From contig DATBDZ010000186.1 in NCBI GenBank assembly GCA_036276235.1, forward strand, positions 1 to 10,598: a DNA stretch of 10,598 nucleotides. The letters run 5' to 3'. Shown one piece after another: positions 6,387 to 10,598 of this stretch (within the stretch, counting starts at the first letter, position 1; each line of letters starts with the position of its first letter). The DNA comes from JANWHF01 sp036276235 (GTDB lineage: Bacteria > Planctomycetota > Phycisphaerae > Tepidisphaerales > Tepidisphaeraceae). Both the position numbers and the translations under genes were made by a program. The notes below the pieces were generated by a model, which searched no databases, was not told where the DNA came from, and worked only from the letters and a program-made list of their open reading frames with translations.

Positions 6387-7931
6387 ATGCAACCCGACCA
6401 GATCATTCCTGTCCTGGATTTTGGCTCGCAGGTGACCCAGCTCATTGCCCGCCGTGTGCGCGAGAAGGGCGTTTATAGCGAGCTGGTTCGGCCGGATATT
6501 TCCGCCGACGAGCTGAAGAAACTCAATCCACCCGGCATCATTCTCAGCGGCGGCCCAAGCAGCGTCTACGACGCCGGCGCGCCCAAATGCGATCCGAAGA
6601 TCTTCGATCTAGGCGTGCCGATCCTGGGCATCTGCTACGGCATGCAACTCGGTGTTCACATGCTCGGCGGCAAAATCCAGCCCGCCAAGGCGCGCGAGTT
6701 TGGCCGCGCCAAGCTCACCGTCATCGAGAATGATCCGCTCGTGCGCGGGCTCCCGCAGGAAACCACCGTATGGATGAGTCATGGCGATCAGGTTCACGAG
6801 TTGCCCAGCGAGTTTGTCGCGCTGGCGACCACGCCCACCTGTCCCTACGCCGCCGTCCGGCATCGCAATCGGCCGTTCTACGGCGTGCTCTTCCATCCGG
6901 AGGTCACCCACACTCCGCGCGGCGAGCAGGTCTTCCAGAATTTCCTCTACGAAATCTGCCACTGCGCCGGCACCTGGACGATGGATAACTTCATCGAGCA
7001 AAACGTCCGGGCCGTCCGCAAGCAGGTCGGCAGCGGCAAAGTCATCTGCGGACTCTCGGGCGGTGTCGATTCCTCCGTCGTCGCGGCACTCCTCCACAAA
7101 GCCATCGGCGATCAGCTCATCTGCATCTTCGTCGATAACGGCCTACTGCGAAAAAACGAACGCGATCTGGTCGAAACGACTTTTCGCGATCATTTCAAAA
7201 TCGACCTGCGCGTCAGCGATGCCAGCGAGCAATTCCTGGGCGAGCTCAAAGGCGTCACCGATCCGCAGCAAAAGCGCAAGATCATCGGCCGCCAGTTCAT
7301 CGACGCCTTCAGGCGCGAGGCAAAGACGATCAAAGAGGCGCACTTCCTCGCGCAAGGCACGCTCTACCCCGATGTGATCGAAAGCGGCCACGGCTACGCC
7401 GGCACCTCCGCCAACATCAAGCTGCATCACAACGTCGGCGGCCTGCCGGAAGAACTAGGCTTCGAATTAGTCGAGCCCCTCCGCGAGCTCTTCAAAGACG
7501 AAGTCCGAAGAGTCGGCGAGGTCCTGGGCCTCCCCGAAAAAATCGTCTGGCGCCACCCCTTCCCCGGCCCCGGCCTTGCCGTCCGAGTCATCGGCGACGT
7601 AAGCCCCGAACGCCTCCGCATCCTCCGCGACGCCGACGAGATTGTGCTCGAAGAGTTGATCGCCGCCGACCTCTATCGCAAGACCGCCCAGGTCTTCGCC
7701 GTCCTGCTCCCCATTGGCACGGTCGGCGTCATGGGCGACGCCCGCAGCTACGACTCCGTCATCGCCATCCGTGCGGTAGAATCGCAGGATTTCATGACCG
7801 CCGACTGGTCGCGCATCCCCTACGAAGTGCTGGCAACAATGAGCAACAGAATCATCAACGAGGTGAGGGGAGTGAATCGGGTGGTTTACGACATTTCTTC
7901 GAAGCCGCCTGCAACCATCGAATGGGAATAG
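6387..7931 (+). CDS. guaA: GMP synthase (glutamine-hydrolysing)
   Basis: GMP synthase converts XMP, ATP and glutamine into GMP in the cytoplasm, the last step of guanine nucleotide synthesis. The 514-residue protein has the normal length and all expected parts. The N-terminal class I glutamine amidotransferase domain (about 5-193) carries the nucleophile Cys83 in GICYG and the partners His170 and Glu172 in HPEVTHT. The ATP pyrophosphatase domain follows with the P-loop SGGVDSS (224-230). IKLHHNVGGLPE (344-355) and HPFPGPGLAVR (390-400) are GuaA signatures. The C-terminal dimerisation/XMP-binding domain ends in KPPATIEWE, the usual GuaA terminus. No key residue is missing. The ATG at 6387 was chosen, giving MQPDQIIPVLDFGSQ; a GTG at 6384 directly before it adds one Met. 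No good Shine-Dalgarno precedes either. The gene is not followed by other purine genes and guaB is not in the window. Confidence 0.98.
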   Translation: MQPDQIIPVLDFGSQVTQLIARRVREKGVYSELVRPDISADELKKLNPPGIILSGGPSSVYDAGAPKCDPKIFDLGVPILGICYGMQLGVHMLGGKIQPAKAREFGRAKLTVIENDPLVRGLPQETTVWMSHGDQVHELPSEFVALATTPTCPYAAVRHRNRPFYGVLFHPEVTHTPRGEQVFQNFLYEICHCAGTWTMDNFIEQNVRAVRKQVGSGKVICGLSGGVDSSVVAALLHKAIGDQLICIFVDNGLLRKNERDLVETTFRDHFKIDLRVSDASEQFLGELKGVTDPQQKRKIIGRQFIDAFRREAKTIKEAHFLAQGTLYPDVIESGHGYAGTSANIKLHHNVGGLPEELGFELVEPLRELFKDEVRRVGEVLGLPEKIVWRHPFPGPGLAVRVIGDVSPERLRILRDADEIVLEELIAADLYRKTAQVFAVLLPIGTVGVMGDARSYDSVIAIRAVESQDFMTADWSRIPYEVLATMSNRIINEVRGVNRVVYDISSKPPATIEWE

Positions 7932-7983
7932 TGTTACAATTCGGGCACCTGGGAAAACGAGAACGAACCAACAGGTAGTAAAA

Positions 7984-8562
7984 ATGAAGAAGCCGTCCCG
8001 GACGCCGTTGCGACCCGAAGAGATTATCGAACTCTTGAAGCTCGTAAGAACTCTGTTCGATTTCCACGCAAAGCTTAGGCAGTCCAATCTCTTGGCACAG
8101 CTCATTCAGTTTCCGAAAACTCCAACGAGACTTAGTGAATCGATAGTCTGTCACGCCGCAGCCTCAGGATTATTGCTGCCAGACAATCCTGCCATCGAAC
8201 GCATTTTTCTGGGCGGAAAGGAGGGAGATGTGATAATCCAAGTTCACGACAACCGTCCGAGACGGATTGAGGTGAAGGCCGCAGCGTCGAGTAGCTTTTC
8301 CCAATTCGGTGAAAAGGATGTGACTGCGGACTATTTGATTTGGCTCGATTTCGGAATGGCGTTCAAAGATTCGACGATAAATGAGGTCACAGCTCACGTA
8401 CTTCCCGATCCGGGCAAATATGTAACTCCGGGAAAGATATCGTTACAGACGTTCCTGAAACTCAGTGACAAACTCAGAGCGGTCAAGATCAACCCTGAAA
8501 CGTTAAAGCTGAACCCGGCGCTATTCGACATTCCGCCGAACATTCTTGAGGATATTCGGTGA
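7984..8562 (+). CDS. Putative PD-(D/E)XK nuclease-like protein
   Basis: A 192-residue soluble protein without signal peptide or membrane segment. Residues 80-100 fit a PD-(D/E)XK core: Asp82 in EGDVII, then Glu96 and Lys98 in RIEVKA, 14 residues later. An upstream helix with Glu52 (LSESIV) and the downstream FGEKDVTADYLIWLDF (108-123) resemble the layout of small type II restriction enzymes, where a core strand is followed by a hydrophobic strand. The N-terminal 60 residues are helical and charged. No specific family was recognised and no cognate methyltransferase is in the window, so a restriction role is not supported by context. The start ATG has AGG eight bases upstream. It lies 52 bases beyond guaA, and its base composition looks less GC-rich than guaA, which suggests accessory DNA. 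The nuclease call is an inference from motif spacing. Confidence 0.6.
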   Translation: MKKPSRTPLRPEEIIELLKLVRTLFDFHAKLRQSNLLAQLIQFPKTPTRLSESIVCHAAASGLLLPDNPAIERIFLGGKEGDVIIQVHDNRPRRIEVKAAASSSFSQFGEKDVTADYLIWLDFGMAFKDSTINEVTAHVLPDPGKYVTPGKISLQTFLKLSDKLRAVKINPETLKLNPALFDIPPNILEDIR

Positions 8563-8568
8563 GGGGCG

Positions 8569-8808
8569 ATGAGTGTGGGTAGCGTGTTTCGACGCCGTAT
8601 CTCCTGCTTAAATTGTAGAAGTCTATCCTGCAAATTGTCACGCGGACGCAATCGCGGGCCGCGCCTCGCCTTTTGGGCGCGAATATGAACTACGATTTCA
8701 GATGACTGGCAAGCGACGCCCCTATACAATATTGAGCATCTGGATTATTCCTATCGGCGAGTGAATTCCACGGCTCGTGACGGCCTACATTCGAGTGACC
8801 TAAAATGA
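8569..8808 (+). pseudogene. Possible broken small gene, or non-coding gap
   Basis: This fills the gap between two genes. One frame runs from an ATG at 8569, meets a TGA at 8686-8688, then stays open for 39 codons to a TGA at 8806-8808. That final stop overlaps the ATG of the next gene as ATGA, a typical translational-coupling arrangement. The second part encodes protein-like sequence (IEHLDYSYRRVNS) but has no ATG of its own. It may be the remnant of a gene formerly coupled to the DUF4926-like gene. No family was recognised, and chance is a real alternative for such short frames. Confidence 0.25.
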
Positions 8809-9029
8809 GTGAGCAATTGCAAGAATTTGACGTCGTCGCGCTTCTAAGCGACTCGGCGGAGGATAAGCTGTCGGCTGGTCAAACAGGTGCGGTCGTTTAT
8901 GTTTACGACGGTGGAAAGGCGTTCGAGGTGGAATTCCCACTCACGGCACGAAATTCTGTTGTTGCCACTCTTCCGCGAAAGCAGTTGTTGAAATTAAAGG
9001 GGCAACCTTTTTCGCGCGCGGGTAATTGA
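8805..9029 (+). CDS. DUF4926-like small protein
   Basis: A 74-residue cytoplasmic protein. The sequence EFDVVALLSDSAEDKLSAGQ, then GAVVYVYDGGKAFEVEF and a terminal LPRKQLLKLKG, fits the DUF4926 pattern as I recall it: a DVVAL start, a GQ.G.VV.VYD core, an (F/Y)EVEF strand and a Leu-rich end. It is predicted to be an all-beta SH3-like fold. Members are short, sit beside other small genes of unknown function in accessory regions, and have no established biochemical role. The ATG overlaps an upstream stop (ATGA), and the stop lies 15 bases before the next gene, so the two are probably co-transcribed. There is no strong Shine-Dalgarno, which favours translational coupling. Confidence 0.75.
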   Translation: MSEQLQEFDVVALLSDSAEDKLSAGQTGAVVYVYDGGKAFEVEFPLTARNSVVATLPRKQLLKLKGQPFSRAGN

Positions 9030-9044
9030 GAGGCACAGGCAGCC

Positions 9045-9926
9045 ATGGACGAAGCGCTCACGTTTGTTAAGCCGGAACACCTGCTGTTGAAGGACAGTTT
9101 GCAATTCAATGAGAAATGGGTGCAGGCGCGAATCGCCGCCGACCCGCAGATTCTCGGATTAGGCGACGTAGTTCTAAAGGACAAGGAGCGCGTCCAGCCA
9201 CATGCCGGGCGGCTGGATCTTTTGCTCCAGGATCTCGAATCAAACCGACGGTACGAGGTGGAACTGCAACTCGGCAGGACAGATGAGAGCCACATTATTC
9301 GGACGGTGGAGTATTGGGACATCGAGCGCAAGCGATATCCACAGTACGACCACTGCGCGGTTATCGTCGCCGAAGAGATTACCGCGCGGTTCCTCAACGT
9401 GATATCGTTATTCAACGGAACGATTCCCCTTATTGCGATCCAACTGAGAGCCGTAAAGATCGGCGGTCAAATCGCCTTAATATTCACTACGGTCGTGAAC
9501 GAACTTCAACGCGGCCTAGTCGATGAAGATGAAGAATTGGCGGAGGTCACCGACCGTGCTTACTGGGAGCAACGTGCCAGCAAGCAGACGCTGGCGCTGG
9601 TAGACCGCGCCTTGGGTCTCATACGCAACTTTGCGCCGGAGCTCCAGCTGAACTACAACAAGTATTACATTGGATTAGCCCGCGATGGGAAAGCAAATAA
9701 CTTCGTCGTCTTCCGGGCAAAGAAGAACTTTCTGAAGATCGAGCCGCGAATGCCGCAATCGGAGGATATAACGAAACAGCTCGAGGACTCGGGACTGGAC
9801 ATGATGGATTACGATAATACTTGGGGCAGGTACCGGGTGCGAGTGAACCCCGCTGATTTTCAGCAGCACGAGCAGGCGTTGACGTCGATTTTGAAAAAGG
9901 CCTACGACGCAAGTGTCAGCGGATAG
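9045..9926 (+). CDS. PD-(D/E)XK (NucS-like) protein with DUF5655-like C-terminus
   Basis: A 293-residue soluble protein in two parts. Residues about 20-150 look like a NucS-type PD-(D/E)XK nuclease fold: a start NEKWVQARIAADPQILGLGD (22-41), GRLDLLLQD with Asp58 (55-63), and YEVELQLG with Glu71, Glu73 and Gln75 (70-77). Conserved-looking stretches HIIRTVEYWDIERKRYP (83-99) and RFLNVISLFNGTIPLIAIQL (115-134) follow. Gln75 occupies the place where the classical motif has Lys, so cleavage activity is uncertain. Residues about 185-287 resemble DUF5655, ending in an amphipathic helix. GAGAGG and AGGC precede the ATG. It lies 15 bases after the DUF4926-like gene, with which it probably forms an operon. 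The domain calls are from memory of family patterns. The biological role (defence, repair or other) is unknown. Confidence 0.65.
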   Translation: MDEALTFVKPEHLLLKDSLQFNEKWVQARIAADPQILGLGDVVLKDKERVQPHAGRLDLLLQDLESNRRYEVELQLGRTDESHIIRTVEYWDIERKRYPQYDHCAVIVAEEITARFLNVISLFNGTIPLIAIQLRAVKIGGQIALIFTTVVNELQRGLVDEDEELAEVTDRAYWEQRASKQTLALVDRALGLIRNFAPELQLNYNKYYIGLARDGKANNFVVFRAKKNFLKIEPRMPQSEDITKQLEDSGLDMMDYDNTWGRYRVRVNPADFQQHEQALTSILKKAYDASVSG

Positions 9927-10033
9927 GGCGTCGGAGCGCGTTCTCGCCAACATTGATCACAGGTCAAACTACTGCGGAATGCCAGAACGACCCACGCGTC
10001 GCGCCTATGATCCTATCCACCCAAAGGACACCA

Positions 10034-10276
10034 ATGACCTCAGCAGAACAGCAGGCGGCGGACGCACTCAATGCCAAAAACCGGGCGGATGATGCGGCGG
10101 CGCTCGCCGCCAATCGGGCGGCGGATCGGATCCTCCTGGCCGCAAACAAGGCAAAGGATGACGCGGCGAACGCCGCAAACAGGGCGGCGGATGAAATCTC
10201 ACGCGCCGCCAACAAGCTGAAAGACGATGCCGCCCGCGCCGCCAATCACGCGGCGGATCAACGTCTGCTCGGTTAG
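10034..10276 (+). CDS. Small protein of six tandem 11-residue repeats
   Basis: An 80-residue protein that, after MTSAEQ, divides exactly into six units of 11 residues and a partial seventh: QAADALNAKNR, ADDAAALAANR, AADRILLAANK, AKDDAANAANR, AADEISRAANK, LKDDAARAANH, AADQRLLG. The consensus is A.D....AAN(R/K). Units alternate partly, giving a 22-residue (66-bp) super-period. An 11-residue period fits a single amphipathic helix or a right-handed coiled coil, as in LEA group 3 and alpha-synuclein-like sequences; such proteins are hydrophilic and often bind membranes or protect against desiccation. No Cys, Trp or signal peptide is present. The ATG at 10034 was chosen over an in-frame ATG at 9953 because AAAGGA lies five bases upstream and the repeats begin right after it. 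The function is unknown. Confidence 0.7.
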   Translation: MTSAEQQAADALNAKNRADDAAALAANRAADRILLAANKAKDDAANAANRAADEISRAANKLKDDAARAANHAADQRLLG

Positions 10277-10323
10277 TCGCTACTTATTAACAGTCACACG
10301 CACCGACGCCGAGGCATAACACC

Positions 10324-10503
10324 ATGACCAATCCCCCGCAATCACAGCAAGCTCGCAACAAGGCCAACACTCGCAGAAACTGGGACAGAATTGAGCAGCA
10401 CCTGACTGAAGTGGAAAAGGTTCAAGGTTCGGCCCGGGCATGGAAGCTCAGAGAGCAACTCGAGCAAGGGCATATAACGATTAATGATTTAAAGCGGCGT
10501 TGA
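10324..10503 (+). CDS. Small charged helical protein, unknown function
   Basis: A 59-residue open reading frame beginning MTNPPQSQQARNKAN and ending ITINDLKRR, then TGA. It is rich in Arg, Lys, Glu and Gln and is predicted to be mostly helical, with no signal peptide or membrane segment. GAGG lies nine bases before the ATG, an acceptable ribosome binding site. It follows the 11-residue-repeat gene by 47 bases on the same strand, and both proteins start with Met-Thr and are Gln/Ala-rich near the N-terminus, so they may be co-transcribed. It is not a hendecad protein itself. No family was recognised. The coding call rests on length, ribosome binding site and natural-looking composition. Confidence 0.5.
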   Translation: MTNPPQSQQARNKANTRRNWDRIEQHLTEVEKVQGSARAWKLREQLEQGHITINDLKRR

Positions 10504-10598
10504 CCTTCTAATGGGCAACATCGCAGGCTCGCTGTGCTTCCGGTTCATCCGGATCCGGTGACCCTACCGTCGGTTATCCCGCCTTCCTCACGCTTCCG
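10504..10598. other. End of window, no gene recognised; small palindrome
   Basis: The last 95 bases hold no recognisable gene. CCGGATCCGG at 10549-10558 is a perfect 10-base palindrome. GCTTCCGG (about 10536-10543) and CGCTTCCG (10591-10598) flank it as related short direct repeats, so the segment may be the start of a dispersed repeat that continues beyond the window. This is a weak impression only. Confidence 0.25.

Noticed and set aside
6609..7430. Minus-strand and shifted-frame ORFs inside guaA
   Set aside because: GuaA has all catalytic motifs in its own frame, so these are shadows.
7467..8154. Minus-strand frames spanning the guaA end and the next gene
   Set aside because: They overlap two better-supported plus-strand genes and show no domain.
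8394..8729. Minus-strand 111-codon frame
   Set aside because: More than half is antisense to the nuclease-like gene; the rest is Arg-rich with no recognised motif and no supporting ribosome binding site.
7984..9926. Classical restriction-modification or toxin-antitoxin system
   Set aside because: No methyltransferase or recognised toxin or antitoxin family is present; nuclease-like motifs alone do not establish such a system.
9953..10033. Upstream in-frame ATG of the repeat protein
   Set aside because: It adds 27 residues without repeat character and lacks a ribosome binding site; the ATG at 10034 has AAAGGA at ideal spacing.
10034..10276. CRISPR array or tandem DNA repeat as the primary feature
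   Set aside because: The 33/66-bp periodicity reflects protein hendecads; DNA units differ at many positions and there are no identical repeats with unique spacers.

Overview
The window looks like a piece of a Planctomycetes chromosome, most plausibly from the Phycisphaerae/Tepidisphaera side. The best evidence is the N-terminus of the giant minus-strand protein. It carries the LESRRLLSA form of the LEPR-XLL motif, which is essentially confined to secreted planctomycete proteins. Long imperfect intergenic palindromes and mostly weak Shine-Dalgarno sequences fit this. The lineage is inferred from these traits, not from a database match.

Layout: (1) Positions 1-282 hold no gene but at least three palindromic elements. 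(2) Positions 283-5748 (minus) encode one 1821-residue exported multidomain protein. Its order is LEPR-XLL leader, Ig-like domain, sugar-dehydrogenase-like beta-propeller, two ASH/choice-of-anchor-like domains alternating with two copies of a DUF4114-like module, two fibronectin-III-like domains and a repetitive beta-strand C-terminus. (3) Positions 5749-6386 hold a tRNA-Ala(UGC) gene on the minus strand with a good sigma70-type promoter. A second copy of a palindromic repeat also seen at 130-195 follows, then an in-register tandem hexamer tract just before guaA. (4) Positions 6387-7931 encode a complete GMP synthase (guaA), the last step of GMP synthesis. (5) Positions 7984-10503 are an accessory stretch of short plus-strand genes: a PD-(D/E)XK-like nuclease candidate, a DUF4926-like small protein, a second PD-(D/E)XK/NucS-like protein with a DUF5655-like tail, an 80-residue protein made of 11-residue repeats, and a 59-residue charged protein.

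Functional links are limited. The giant protein, tRNA and guaA are independent units. The DUF4926-like gene and the second nuclease gene lie 15 bases apart on one strand and probably form an operon. The two last small genes may be a separate transcription unit. No DNA methyltransferase, transposase, integrase or CRISPR array is visible. The accessory block therefore has nuclease-like content without a recognisable restriction-modification or phage context. The most unusual items are the exact 11-residue-repeat protein, the hexamer tract before guaA, the two palindrome families and the unassigned nuclease-rich block.
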